DNA of 64,000 nt from Tetraselmis striata (GCA_006384855.1 VCJN01000810.1:186001-250000); one strand, 5' to 3'; counted from the first letter of the stretch, positions 1 to 11,880 are shown. Made by a program: numbers and translations. Notes: generated by a model from the letters alone, not told the origin.

Positions 1-800
1 ACTAACACCGCGAAAGGCCCTCGGTGCGGACTTGATCCGTACATGCAAACTAGGCGCGCACACGTACGTGAAGCCGTTGCCAAAGGCAAGGAGCTAGAAG
101 ATGGCATGCGAGCTGGTGGTGGCTCTCCTCGGTAGTAGCTGATGATTCGCCTCGGTAGTAGCTTGATCCGCCTATGCAAATCTCACGGTCGGGCACAATT
201 AGTACGTGAATAAGCCGTTGCCTTAGGCATGTAGCTGGAAGATGGCAGGCGAGCCGGTAGTAACTTTCCGGCCGGGAATCAAGTAGTGCTCACGGGAGAT
301 GGGGCAGCCGGTACTGGAATCTAGTTGTTCCGGCCGAAACTTAACCGGTCAAAACCGTGAGCATACCTTTCGGGTTGCACTCGGACAATAGTTTACATTG
401 CTGGTGGAAAACCACGTGAACATGTTAAGCAAAGAACGCGCCATGTCCTTATTGGTATAATTTCAGACGAATACATCACGATGTCATTACGGAAATCAAT
501 AGTATTCAGTAGCACCATATATTATTGTCTTTGTGAGAGCACATAATGGGCGGTTCTTTTAGCCGAGTCGGCATCCGGCACTACCCGTAGCTAAACTCAA
601 TGCAATCGAACGGGGCAGGCGGGAACGCCGGCGCTGCGCTTCGGCGGTCGCGCGGGCAGGCGAATCTCCCTCACCCGCGGCTGACGACAACTAGCTAGAC
701 ACTAGCTAGACGCGACGCGACGCGAGGAGACAGAGGGGAGTTTTTATGACGACCGTCGTCGTGTAATCCTTCTATATGTATAGTACAAGTATCCGTTTTT
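1..800. other. No gene seen; AT/GC-mixed intergenic DNA
   Basis: No convincing coding frame is visible. Two short related stretches near 20-130 and 165-260 share words such as cttgatccg..atgcaaa and gagctagaagatggca, which suggests a local duplication of about 150 bp. The rest is unremarkable up to the inverted repeat that begins near 828. Confidence 0.5.
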
Positions 801-827
801 TTTTATACAACGCGGGCTGACGGTGTG

Positions 828-2033
828 GGATGCGGCGTGGCAAAACACGGAGCCGGGACTGAAGGGCCCTTTTCGAGACATCCTGGACATGTCGGAGATC
901 ACGGGCATGGTCTTCGGCACAGTGGGCGAGATGCGTGAGCAAGGGGGTGCGCCGCACTCTGCGCGGTGTCGCATGCTTGGCCGCGGATCGGGGTGCCCTC
1001 TCATCGCGGGGCACTTGGTGCTGCACCATCACCCGGGCTCATATGGAGGCCTTACTCGCAAGAGATTTCCTCGGGGTGTTGAGCTTGGTGGCGGCTCGAG
1101 AGCGTGCTCGCTGCCTCATCAGAAGGCGCACATTCGTCCGCGACCCCGTTGCCAAAGTTGCACAGCACGTCCGTGGATCACCCACACGTGCACGTGTGGC
1201 CAGAGTATGAACCGCGCATCACTCATCCATCCCGCCTCGTAAAGCTAGTCGTGGGTCTGGCATAGCTTGTTGTGTTGATCTTTTAGTATACTTGCTCTTT
1301 TTGGTCGTTTAGTATATTGCTTTTAGCCGTGGATGTGACTGGCGGTGGTCCGATATGTTATTGCTGGCCTTTTGTAATTCACACCATTATCCGTACGTGT
1401 ACCAGTGCCCATTTGTAAGGTTTTTGACTGGCGATGTTGTCTTTTATATAGCGGCGAATTTCTTTGTATTAATACTGCCCAGCGACAAGCGCATTTGTAA
1501 TCCATGGTATTGGTGTGAATTAAAAAAAGTCCAGTAGTAACAAATCCGCCGCTATAAGCGGTACTAGAATATCAACACAGCAAGCCGCCTAAAAGCGGTC
1601 CGCATTCCGCCCGAGGCGGGATGGATGAGTGATGCGCGCACGGTTCAGAGTCCGGGCCACGCGTGCACGTGTGTGCGAGGGTGGTCCACGGACGTGTTGT
1701 GCAACTTCGGCAACGGGATGGCGGACGAATCTGCGGTGTCTGATGAGGCAGCGAGCACGCTCTCAAGCCGCCTCTAAGCTCAAGACCCCGAGGAAATCTC
1801 GTGCAAGTGAGGCCTCCTTATTTTGTGATCCCCGGTGGTGCACCGAGTGCCCTGCGATGAGAGGCCTCCCCGATCCACGGCCAGACATGCGACACCGCAC
1901 ATAGTGCGGCGCACCCCTTGCTCACCTCACCCACGGGGCCGAAGACCTTGCTCGTGTACTCCGACATATCCAGGATATGTCTCGAAGAGGGCTTTTCTGT
2001 CCCGGCTCCGTGTTTTGCCACGCCGCATCCGTC
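828..2033. repeat. Long imperfect inverted repeat (foldback)
   Basis: The left arm (about 828-1281) and the right arm (about 1571-2033) are reverse complements with many substitutions and small indels, separated by about 290 bp of spacer. Matching words include the outer ggatgcggcgtggcaaaac, ggcagcgagcacgctct against its complement, and the inner gcttg(t/c)tgtgttgat. Both arms read with related peptides (ILDMSE..., VFG.VGE), so each arm is probably a copy of the same mobile-element segment inserted head to head. Neither arm has an intact ORF. The element family is not recognised. Confidence 0.7.
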
Positions 2034-2960
2034 ATATGTCGCCCAACAGGGAGCTCTCAAACCGATCCACAGCCGTAGTGGCCTCATGCACCGCAGTATA
2101 CTTGACCCCGTACCGCATAGTCTTGAACTCCAGCAACGTGGACTTGAAGCTCCGGGGATCATAGCTCTTGGTCGCGACGTTGAACGCCGGGAGGGAGAGT
2201 TCTGCGTCCGGCACGCGTCCCTGAGTTCATCCCTAGGTGCGGTGTCGCCGAGAGGCGCTGCCTGCTCGAACAAGTCATCCACCTCCCGGCATACAATGAT
2301 ACTCAAGTCGTAAACACATCAGTGTTCGCGGAAGGCGTTTGCGATAGCGTCGTGCTATACACGACGATGATCGTCTCCATGTGCTAGGAGGTTCATGAGC
2401 GCGTCGCCAAAGAGGTCGACAGTAGTGACGGGGTTGCGCTTTCATTGTCGAGGGCAGAACGAAATATGGCTCCCAACAACCACATGGGACAGGTATGGGC
2501 TAGGCAGAAAGAAGTACCCAACAGCGACCCCCCGCACCTCCCGCGGAGTCGTCATGACCGGGCGTCCGCGCGGCGGTGGGGATGGCCACCGCCCACATGC
2601 CCGACGCCGCGTCGAGCTTGTTGAACAATATCCGTTCCCAAGCATACAGTTGACGGGGTGAGCGCACACCTCATTTTGAAGCCGACAGTTGCCGGCCTGG
2701 TCTATAAATGCCGTCAGCTCCTTTTGCGAGCCCGACGCAGCCTCTGCTTCCCGCTCTCACGTGGGCATACGCGTCGCTGAGGTGGCCAGCCGTAGCCCTT
2801 GAATGGAGGCGGCCCAAGCCTCGCGCACCGCCGCGGCGTAGCTGGCCGACCCATGAGCATCTGTGAGGAAGCGGCCATACCGGTGGGCGAAATATGTTGC
2901 GTTGAAGCTGCCTCGGCCAAGTACTGACTCAAGCTGTGGGTCAAAGAAACCAGAGGTGGG
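1818..2960 (-). pseudogene. Decayed minus-strand ORF fragments, unknown family
   Basis: Minus-strand frames in this stretch read like protein in pieces. Examples are a segment near 2214-2032 containing FNVATKSYDPRSFKSTLLEF, a segment near 2655-2560 containing QLYAWERILFNKLDAASGMW, and one near 2945-2780 containing GRGSFNATYFAHRYGRFLTD. They lie in different frames with stops between, as expected for a broken gene. They abut the inverted repeat at 0.8-2.0 kb and may belong to the same mobile element. No domain is recognised. Spliced exons of a host gene are an alternative, but no consistent splice phases were found. Confidence 0.3.
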
Positions 2961-3602
2961 GGTGTTGGTGTCGGAGTTCCTAGTGAGGAACCTCAGTACT
3001 ACTGGTTTGGATTACAAAAGCGCTAGAGCAACAAGAGACTACCGCGTTCTCAGTACCGGTACCGCCAATAAATGTATAGCGACTAATCCTTTTAAATATA
3101 TATATTTATTTATTACATCCTTAAAAAATATGCATACGGGTATACGCCCCGACGACGACCGCGCAGATCGGCAATGTAGTCATCTAACAGCCAGAGCAGT
3201 TTGTCGACCCGTGTCGCTACCCGTACGGGGTACGACCAAATTCAAATACCAACCAGGCGGGAGCGGTGGGTCACGCAGCGTGGCAGAACAGGACAGCTTC
3301 CCTCCCTGTCAGTGTCAGAGGGTCGATCCCTTGTCGCTTCCCGCCGAGAGAGCTTCGGAGGCTACATCATGAGTTCCTGCTTCTCTGCACCGTCTGACGG
3401 GCTCGCTGAGGGGTCGCAGCCGCGGGGGAAAATCATATGCAGTAAAGTACTGCAGGCGCACAGCCATGCGGCGCATCACGGTCAAGACGCGCCGGCCAGG
3501 CCGCTCGCCGCGAGTAGCTGGTCGCTGCCGGCCAGGTGGTTGCTCGACCGCGACTCGGGCTGCAATGATGAGCAGCCAGTGGCAAACCCGGAGCCTGCAG
3601 CC

Positions 3603-5167
3603 ATGATGGCAGCGCTGCTGGAGGCCGCTGAGCCCAGCGGCGCTCTGCTGGAGCTGGCGATCCGAGAAGCTGCCTGCTGGCTGCGCGGCGCCGCCGCGAA
3701 GGAAAATACCGACCGGGCGCTGGGCCCCCTCCTCGCAGGGGTTCTAGTGGAGTGCGTGTCAGCGCGAGGGAACCTCTGCGTAAAAACGGTGCGATGCTAC
3801 GGGCAGCGCTATTTACCCAAATACTATCGAGGGAACAGTTACTCGACCCGCGGGCAACTATGAATTAGGCGGCTGAACGACGACCCGGCTTACCTTTTTC
3901 GGCACTAAACGACCGGCGAGCTTCCGGCGTAGCGCAGGCCGTCGCTGACTCGCTGCTTCTTACTCCAGATCATTCCCTCCGTCTTGGTTGTCCCCGACAC
4001 TGTATATCCCAATGTTTCTTCTGATATCTTTGGTGTGCTGGTTGAGGGGCGGCATGGTATACGTAGAGATGATATGGGCAGAATTAAACGAGCCCGGCTA
4101 TCAGGATGTACTGTACCTTACATCGGTACTGGCACAAGACCGCCACATGGTTGTCTTGGCTCGCAGGATCGGCGGCCGCCGGCTCGCTCACGGCTAGTCA
4201 CGGGCGGGCTGAGCGGCGCGACGGCCTCGTTATCTTTTTATCGGCTTTTATCTGCTCCCACTCTGACTGACATCGACATTTGTCGAGATTGGCTTGGACC
4301 ATGATGCGCATACGCCTACGTCCCCGTCCCATGTCTCGGCCATATAATCCTTAGCACTGTCCACCGTGTCGTGCACACACTTAGAAGTTCGCTGAAATCA
4401 CACCACATAGGATAGCTTGCCGAAAACTTCGGGTTTCCAATGTAATAGCAGTGCTCAACTGCTCATACCGGCCTCAAGCGTGTGGCTGCACCTGCATACA
4501 GAGGTCCTATCTCGTGCTACAGTATCTGCTGTGTACAGTGACCGGTGCCAGTATATTTTGATGCTTGATCCCCCTGATGCGTGGCTGCGCTGGGCCTGGT
4601 AGGCGAGCTCCGTCCAGTGATTTCTGATCTGTCTAGATCCCGCGTGCCACAGGACGGCGCGGCACCCTCGACAAGCGGCGGCGGAGAGCTGTCGGCGTGT
4701 GTGACGGTATTCGGCGACGAGCTGGAATGGGAGGCCGATATCAGCGTGGTGGAGGGCCAGCCCACCGGCCTGCTGCAGCTCGACCCTTTCGTCTCAGGCT
4801 ATCTCGGCCGGATGTCTGGCTGGCAGCTGAGCATACTTACCGCCGACAGTGACTGGGACGATAGCGGGACGTCGCTGCGCGACATAGCCGACAGATGGTA
4901 CGGCCATACCGCGCGGCGGCAACGCTGGAGCCCGGATGGAGGCACGACAGCCCCTGCTTGAGGCACACCTCCTGATGTCCTTGTTCCTCTGCCGCCTCCT
5001 GCAGGAGGCAGAAGGCTGGCGTGGGCCGGGAGCTGATTAGCTGGCTGGACGTGCACCGCGCGGTTGCTGCCTGCATCGGCACATATATCAGCATGTCGGC
5101 CGGTAACCAGTGCGACTGGCTGGTTGCGGCCATCATGGAGGTGTGCGGCCTGCCCCAGTTGCATTGA
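3603..5167 (+). pseudogene. Hypothetical helix-rich ORF remnants
   Basis: Three protein-like stretches occur in order on the plus strand. One at about 3603-3775 contains LLELAIREAACWLRGAAAKE. One at about 4653-4930, after a possible acceptor ccacag, contains FGDELEWEADISVVEGQPTG. The last is at 4950-5167, where two frames one base apart (LLEAHLLMSLFLCRLLQEAE, then GRELISWLDVHRAVAACIGT) end in a TGA after LPQLH. Changes of frame without clear introns suggest a decayed gene, although small introns cannot be excluded. Composition is Ala/Leu-rich and helical. No family is recognised. Confidence 0.3.
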
Positions 5168-6670
5168 CGTGCCCGTTTTAATAGGCGCCATGCGCCTACG
5201 GCCAGTGAGCAGCTGTGTCTCAGGGTTCGCGCGTGGGCGTACTACCTGGAGCTGCTCACAGAAAAATATATCTAGCATAATATGGGATCATCTGGGGTTG
5301 GTCAAACAGCCCCTGCATGGAGGAGGGGATGGCCGCCTAGCCGCACCCACGGCCCTCAGCAGCCTACTGCATTGCTACTGCACACCACACCACTACCTGA
5401 CCCTGTCTCCCATCCCCCGCTGCCCCGTTCACGCCACGCCCGAGTGTCACAGGTGCAGAACTCGGCCCAGGGAAGGCTAGTTCGTAGTAGAGCTGCATTT
5501 GTGTGTTGTCCCCACAGTCGAATGACGAGCGCTGCCTGACATGCAAAGAATGCTCAAGCAGGGCCATCCTATATATACCACCCGTACGCTACCATAAACT
5601 GAATGAGTTTTACGGATTACTACAAAGTATAATGAGCTGTTGTGCAGCACTGAGACGGATTGTTTTGTATGTTCTGATCTGCGCGTGCTGACACGACAGT
5701 TCTACAAGAACGCGTCATGCACTGTGGAGCTCAAATACAGACGAAACTATCACGGATTTATCACGACATAATTATCGATTGGCCGGCAACCCGGTTTCTG
5801 GAGTAAACAGTAGAGTTCTTATTGTCGCACCGGCAGCCCCGAACCCGTATTCCAAGATGAGTCTCGTTTATCACTCGCAGTGAGCAGCCAATAGCAAGGG
5901 GAGAGGGAGGGAGAGAGACCTTGCATGAAGCAGTGGCTGGTTTGAGGGCAACACGGCGTCCCAGTCGGGCACACTGCTAAGCCGGGCCCAATACGAGTGG
6001 CTATGCTAAACTAGGGGTAAATATCGAGTCCGATTCCAGGTTGATTACGGCATTGACGACGTGGTGTCTGGCCAGCCCTATCGGGCTCTACCCCTGCACC
6101 AGAACTCCCCCAGCACCCCGGCGCGCCTGGCCTAGCCACTCACCTCTCTCCAACGCCCTCGTTCCCCCCCTTGGGATCGGCAGGTTGTGGAAGCCCGTAT
6201 GCAGCGCCCCACGGAGCATCCGCTGGAGATCAAGCCGCCGCACAGCGCTGCAGCCGAGCCAAGCACGCTGAGCCAAAGCCGCGAGCGATGGGCCCTGCGC
6301 CGGCTGGATAACCCCAGCAGGTCTGCTAAAGTCACGATGGAGGGGGCAGCTCAGACCCCTCTTTAACATCCCCCTTTGTAGCGTGGCCCTGCCTGCCCTG
6401 CCTGGCCCGGGCCGGCTCTCTCCGCACCGCTCCCGCCTCACCGAGGCCTAGCCCAACCAACTTTCTGCCCATGCTGCGGATCCCGTGACACCGCTCCGCC
6501 AGTGGCCGCCTGAGACTGCCCATGAAAGTCGAATTATGGTACATAGCTTGTAATCGATGGCTCGCCGCCGTTCCTCACCTGGTTGGGTGAAGGAGGCGCA
6601 GTGAGTGACCAGCATGGCCGCGGGCCCCGTGTACTCTAGCACTCCACGAGGGAGGGGTGACAGCCATGGC
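5168..6670. other. No gene seen
   Basis: Several open frames exist on both strands, but none has protein-like composition, splice context or recognisable motifs. The stretch contains a purine-rich gggagagggagggagagag tract at about 5899-5917. It probably holds the 3' flank of the minus-strand zinc-ribbon gene that ends at 6673. Confidence 0.4.
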
Positions 6671-6672
6671 GG

Positions 6673-7978
6673 TCAGTCGTCAAAGGGGCTGGGCCCGCTT
6701 CCGGATGAGTCGGAGTCGCCCTCCTCGAGCACCACCTCCGACACAGTCGCATCCACCAGCCCGCTGCTGGACAGCTCCACCCACGCGTTGCCGCCCTGCC
6801 GCTTTGGGGACTCCGCGTCGCTGTCGCCCTCCTCTGCGATGGTGGAGCCCATGGCGTGCGGCTGGAAGCCCTGCACCGCGTCCTCCCCCGCGTAGTGGCT
6901 CGTCCCTTCGCTGGGGTGGCGCACAATGTTGTCCTTGTCCAGGTTCAGAGTCCACTCCGTGGTGCTCTTGGGCGCAGCGCTGCCCTTGCGCGGCAGCGTC
7001 CGCCCCTCTCCCGAGTTCTTCGGGTCCTCCAGCGCCTTCTCCACTCGAGTCCGCACGTGCTCCGGCTCCCTGGCGTCGCCACGCCGCGGTCAGAGCCCGC
7101 CAAGCCAGCATCGCAGACAGCAAGGATAGAACCCCCCTCCTCCCCTTTGCCCCGGCTGCGGCATTGGCCACAGACGCCGTAGACTGGCGGTCTGATCGAT
7201 CTGCCTGTCCCGAAATGCAGTACAGTGATGTTGGGCGTGTGGTTGCCACGGGGGGCCTGTGCGGCCCGGCGCATGACATGCCGCCTGGGCCTGGCGCGGC
7301 CCGGCGGGCATTGCCTGCTGCTACTGCCGTTGCGCTCTCGCGGGGCGCAGGGCTCGCGGCGCACCGGTACTTCTCCGTGAACGACTCTGTGCGCTCCCAG
7401 CGCTTGCCGGACGGCAGCCGCTTCATCGCGCGCTCCTGCAGCTCGGACTTCTTCTCTTCCTCCTGCTTCTTTTTCTTGTCCAGCATCTGCCAAACGGGCA
7501 GGTGGGGCTGGGCGGTCAACGCGGCCCCTGTTCCCCACCCCCGCCTCGCCTGGACCCGCCGCAAGCTGGGCAGCCCCGCACCTGCTTCCTTTCCCGGTCC
7601 TCTTTCCGCTTCTTCGTGAAACACTTGATGCACGTAAAGCTCTGCGTCTCGCTGTTCCACACCCACGTGCGCTGCACCGCGGGCGTAAGGAATCGGAATT
7701 TGGTGTCCTCTTTGCGCTCGCACGCCGCGCACAGCGGGATCAGCTGCGCGCCCATGCCACGCCGGTCAGAGACACCGAGATTGGCCACGCAGCGTGGCAA
7801 GGGGAGAGCTCGCTGCGGCCCTGCAAGTGCAAGTGGCCCGGACGCCCCCCAGAACAGGCGCAAAACAAAGAAGAGCTCTCACGTTTCCCTTCTTGGGCGC
7901 CAGAAGTGACTCCAGACCGCACAACCCTAGGCACTTCGCCAGGCCGCTTGGGCTGGCACTGCTCCGCTGAGCCGCCAT
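6673..7978 (-). CDS. Zinc-ribbon-like protein, four exons (about 256 aa)
   Basis: Function is unknown, but the gene model is well supported. The minus-strand exons are 7978-7883 (ATG start, MAAQRSSASPSGLAKC...), 7743-7582, 7486-7371 and 7069-6673 (TGA). All junctions are GT/AG and phases agree (0, 0, 2). Exon 2 holds two CxxC knuckles about 35 residues apart (LCAACERK and FTCIKCFTKK), a zinc-ribbon spacing. It is followed by a highly charged KKKKQEEEKK coiled-coil-like stretch in exon 3. Exon 4 is acidic and Ser/Gly-rich, ends SGSGPSPFDD, and is probably disordered. The N-terminus also has a Cys pair (CLGLC). The most likely role is nucleic-acid or protein binding, by inference from the zinc ribbon only. 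A C/G run of about 15 bases and a TG-rich tract lie 20-80 bp upstream of the ATG, so further 5' exons remain possible. Confidence 0.72.
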
Positions 7979-7994
7979 AGGTGGTGATGATGTG

Positions 7995-8058
7995 TACGTT
8001 GGTGTGTATGTATGTGTGTGTGTTGCGGGGGTGGGGGGAGGGGGGGGGGGGGGGGAGG
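7995..8058. repeat. TG-rich microsatellite and poly-G run
   Basis: A (TG)n-like stretch (gtgtgtatgtatgtgtgtgtg) is followed within 30 bp by a long G run. Read on the minus strand, it is a C run followed by CA repeats just upstream of the zinc-ribbon gene start. Confidence 0.85.
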
Positions 8059-8089
8059 AGGGCGGCCGGCCGGCCGGCACCCACTAGCC

Positions 8090-8700
8090 TAGGGGCAGGG
8101 AGGGTTCAGGCTTTCCGCTCGCTGCTGGGCGGAGTCGTGCCTGCATCTGGTGACTGACCTCTGTTGACCCCCGGTTTATACCATGATGAACGGATTATCG
8201 TCAGACTAGGGCAGTGGCGCCCACAAGCGGATGGTAGATGCAGGCACGGTAAGGGTAGAGCGGCTTGACTGCCCTCCACACTCCTTATGGCCTCTCACCG
8301 CCGTTCAGTGAGTCGAGTACGAGTAGAGTCGCGCTTCGCACCGAAGGAGCAGGTAGGGCGTCGTCTGCTTATTCGCGACTACCCGCCCGAGAGCGCGTCG
8401 GCATTTTACCGCCCTGCTACACAGTGCATTAATACTTTTTGGTTACAGGGAGAGCGTCAAGAGAATGCACGCAAAGTACTGGGGAAGGAAAAAGCCTACA
8501 TTTAAGCAGAACCCTCTTAAATGGGGGCCCGGCGATGTGGCAGGTAATTCTCGGCCGGCCGGCCTAAAATATCTTCTGCCCAAGCCGAAGGGACGGCTTC
8601 CGGTGTGCCGACACAGTGCATGCAACGGGTTTCACGGAATGATGATGATTTTTTTTTCGCCCCGGGACGGGACTGGCACCGGTGCAACCTTGCAGCGTCT
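8090..8700. other. No gene; carries a dispersed repeat motif
   Basis: There is no credible coding frame. Positions 8431-8466 contain a motif (tttttggttacagggagag, then cgtcaagagaat) found again near 62000 (plus) and 24451-24494 (minus). The repeat-A copy of the recombinase element begins at 8700. Confidence 0.5.
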
Positions 8701-8886
8701 GTTTTAAACTAGTTTATGGGGTTTCTTCCCTTGACCTAACCGCTTTTCAGCTACAAGTGTTGCTCAGTGGTACGGGAACTAGGCATCTGTTGTTGCGCCC
8801 TTTTTGGGTGCAGCACGAGTAGATATAAAAGCAGCTCGAACAGCTGAGCCTGCCATCTTCCAGTTTTCGCTGCGTTCCACGCAGCG
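8700..8886 (+). repeat. Repeat A1 of the recombinase element
   Basis: The 5' copy of a 187-bp direct repeat, nearly identical to 11601-11787. It begins tgttttaaactagtttatgg and ends ccacgcagcg. High similarity between copies suggests a recent insertion or gene conversion. Confidence 0.9.
8822..8838 (+). promoter_or_regulatory. Putative TATA box in repeat A1
   Basis: The sequence gatataaaagcagctcg lies about 170 bp upstream of the gag ATG and is repeated in A2 at about 11723-11739. It is the most plausible core promoter for the element's transcript. Confidence 0.45.
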
Positions 8887-8999
8887 ATGTAAAAACTGTC
8901 TCGTAACCAGTTGCGAGCAAGGTCACCCCAGGTTGTTCAAGACCACACCCGGCTCGCCATCCGAGTGTGATATTCTCGTCCGTACGTCCGTGCGTTACC

Positions 9000-9856
9000 A
9001 TGTCAGATGGAGAAGAACCCGTCGCTGAGCCGACGCTGGAGTCGCTGCAAGCAGATGTGCGGGCGCTGGCTACAACTGCAGCTCAGTCGACGGCTCGTGA
9101 GCGCGTTGTTGATGGAGAAGTAGGGGCACATGGCTCCGGCTTCGGGCAGCGCATCGCGGGACAGCCGACAGGCAGCGGGGGAGCCGCAGAGCGCCCCGAC
9201 TTGCTAGAGCTAGCCCAGAGCGGCCGTGTCGGAGCAAAATCCGTGAGTGCCGAGGATGACTACCTCGCGGTGCCAGAACTACTGCAGAGAGCAGAGTCTG
9301 GTTTCGAGGCCGTTCGACCGGTCAGCCGAGTGCCTGGACTCTTTCCCCTGAGCACCGACCTACGAACGAGTACCTCAAGCAGGATGACCGGCGTCTGCCG
9401 GCCCAGGAGGAGTATTTGTGGATGTCGTGTTTCGGGGCCCACATGGCCGCACTTTTCGTAGCTCTCGACGAGCTGCTACCTTACGTCCCTGCCGCTAACC
9501 ATGACTTCACCCCCTACCTCGCGAGAGCTCGGAATCACGCCGAGGCCATCGACAAGGCGTTTCGTTTTCGTCTGGCTTTCCTGCGGAGGCTAAATGAGAT
9601 GAAGCGTGTGCACGGTGACCAAGGTGTTCTGGACGTGCTGCGAGCCCAACATTTTCAGCCTGCTTCGGAGCATCTGGGTTCCGCGATTTTTGGGGACCTC
9701 ATGAGGGACTACGAGCGCCGTGTCTTCGAGGCGACCGTTGCCAGCAGCGCGAAAGCGACCGCTACTGCTCGAGTGGCGGCTGCAGCTGCAGGTCGCGGGC
9801 GTGGGCGAGGACGTGGCGGTGGACGCGGGCGTGGCCGCGAAGGTGAGCACGAGTGA
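9000..9856 (+). pseudogene. Gag-like ORF of the recombinase element
   Basis: It starts at ATG 9000 (MSDGEEPVAEPTLESL). A change of frame near 9340-9400 moves the reading from the first frame, which stops at 9461, to a second one (EEYLWMSCFGAHMAAL...) running to the TGA at 9856. The second half is helical and resembles capsid-type Gag regions, for example DELLPYVPAANHDFTPYLA. The C-terminus is an Ala-rich then Arg-Gly repeat tail (GRGRGRGRGGGRGRGR), a typical nucleic-acid-binding end for DIRS/Ngaro-type Gag. The single frameshift implies decay or a sequence error. It lies between repeat A1 and the recombinase. Confidence 0.6.
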
Positions 9857-10072
9857 CGGTGTGGGGCGCCTTTCGTCGGAGCTGCTGGAGCTTTGCGAGG
9901 CCACCTTTCGGTGACCGCCGCAAGACGCACCCTTGCAGCTCAACGGCGAGATGAGCGCCCCCGTGTCGGGACCTGACCCCCCCACCTTACAGACTTCCTT
10001 TAGACCTTCCTCGGTGCGGCGCTTCTTACAGCTACAGCCGAGTGCGGCTCAACCATCCGCACACCTGCACAT

Positions 10073-11521
10073 ATGCCCATGGCGGCCCAACTAACCGCCT
10101 CCCGTACCATTCCATCACTGCGTCCGTCGGTTGTTACACTACGTGTTACAACTGGTTCGCAACGACCAAGTTTCGCGCGGGTATGTTACGCGCGTGACAG
10201 ACGCTACGAGCGCGAAGGGCGCGCGGGGCGGCCCTCTTACCTGAACCTAGCCCCGCAAACCCGTACCGAAGCTACTGCAAACCCGTCCAGCAGCTACCGG
10301 CCAACCGCCGGGAACCTAACTGCTGCTGCCAAGTACTTTGCGAACAGTAGTCGTACCGGTGGAACTCTGTCCGTAAAACGACGCACTTACGTGATTGACG
10401 AGCCCGAAGCTGTCGCTCCCTGGGCTGCTTCATTGCGATCTCGGCTGCAGGACGCGTTCGGCTCAGACGAGTTGGGCCAGCGGACGCTCGACCTACTCTC
10501 CAGCTCCCTCAGCGCTCAGACACTCAAGAGCTACGCCGGCCGGCTGTCTCAGTTCGCGGAGTTCTGCCACGACTCCGAGAACATCAGCCCGCGACTAATG
10601 CTACTGTCGTTTGGTATGTTGCCTGGATCGGCGAGCGGGGGCACATCGCAGTTAAGTCGTTGCAACCTTACCTGTCTGCAATCAACACGTTCTTCGAGCT
10701 GCACAACCTCGACCCAATCGCCAAGGACAGCCTACACCTAACTTCAGCAAGGCGTGGGCTGATGCTGCGTCAGCGCCGACTGGACGCTGCCCCTTTGCGT
10801 GTCCCTCTGCCTGCGGATGTAGCTTACCGCTTCGTCACAAAGGCCGAGCTGATTGTGTCTGCTCCCTACCCAGAGTACCACCACGACTTCAGAGCCCTCC
10901 TGGCCTCGGTTGTCAACTTTATGTTCTTTGCCAGGGGCCTTACTGGCGTATCCTGTCGAGTACGAGACGTGCATGTCGACGACTACAACATCACCCTGCA
11001 AGTGTACCGGGAGAAGGGTCGCGCTGGTCGACGGGGACCCGACGACCTACGTGTACTTCTCCTCCCAGTGTCAGAGCACCCCCGAGTGGCACGTCTCCTG
11101 CACCACTTCCTCGACCACGTCCAGTCAGTCCCCCTAATTACTGTTGGCTTGGCTGTGTCAAACTTCTGGGCTGTCAGTTCGGATGAGCAGTCAAAACCTT
11201 GGACTGCGGCTACAATGTCAGACTGGCTGTCCACAACCATCCGTTTGGTCAACGCTGCCCCCCCCTGTTGGCACCTTCTGGACCTCGCACAGTCTTCGCA
11301 AGGGCGCAGCCTCTGCAGCGAACGCCATCGGTGTGCCATTGTCCCACATTCGCTACCAAGGCGGTTGGGCCACTAACTCTGACGTCGTTCTGGACTACAT
11401 CGACCCCAACGTTCTTCCTTCACCTGGCGCATGGTTCTTTTTTGGACACATCGCCCCCCTACGCCACTTCCAAGTCCAACAGGACTCCGCAGCGGTGGCC
11501 TTTCCAGTGCCTCCTTCATGA
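10073..11521 (+). pseudogene. Tyrosine recombinase (DIRS/Ngaro/PAT type), frameshifted
   Basis: The enzyme would integrate the element by site-specific strand exchange. The N-terminal SAM-like core-binding part is at about 10480-10750 (STLSAQTLKSYAGRLSQFA-like, then QPYLSAINTFFELHNLDP). The catalytic domain follows, with a first-Arg region near FFARGLTGVSCRVRDVHV, then box II SHSLRKGAASAANA (HxxR), HIRYQGGW, and the nucleophile Tyr in VVLDYIDPNV near 11390-11405. Two frame changes break it, one near 10590 and one at an 8-C run near 11261-11268. The final frame ends at the TGA just after 11516. All late catalytic residues are present in the sequence, so the decay looks recent. Expected length once the two shifts are bridged is about 480 residues, usual for this family. 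Confidence 0.75.
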
Positions 11522-11575
11522 CTTGGCGCTACCTCTTCTCCGTCAATCCACCGCTCTCTCCGTTCGCTCAAGACT

Positions 11576-11600
11576 GGCAAAACCAGACTCAACTTTGAAA
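11576..11600 (+). repeat. Repeat B1 of the recombinase element
   Basis: A 25-bp sequence immediately before A2, matched at 11881-11905 with two differences. It forms the B half of the split direct repeats. Confidence 0.7.
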
Positions 11601-11787
11601 TGTTTTAAACTAGTTTATGGGATTTCCTCCCTTGACCTAACCGCTTTTCAGCTACAAGTGTTGCTCAGTGGTACGGGAACTAGGCATCTGTTGTTGCGCC
11701 CTTTTTGGGTGCAACACGAGTAGATATAAAAGCAGCTCGAACAGCTGAGCCTGCTATCTTCCAGTTTTCGCTGCGTTCCACGCAGCG
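11601..11787 (+). repeat. Repeat A2 of the recombinase element
   Basis: The 3' copy of the 187-bp repeat, differing from A1 at only a few positions (for example gggatttcctccc against ggggtttcttccc). Confidence 0.9.
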
Positions 11788-11880
11788 CCCCCCCTGACTC
11801 CGTTTTCCCTCCACGCTTTCGCTAAACCATCCTGCCAATTTCGGCTCTTGACCGTGTAAAACAGCCTGCGCGACCTTTTT

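Noticed and set aside
6657-7732. ORFs of 320 (plus) and 350 (minus) codons over the zinc-ribbon gene
   Set aside because: They run through introns and out of frame with the exons; biased composition from high GC. The spliced minus-strand model explains the region better.
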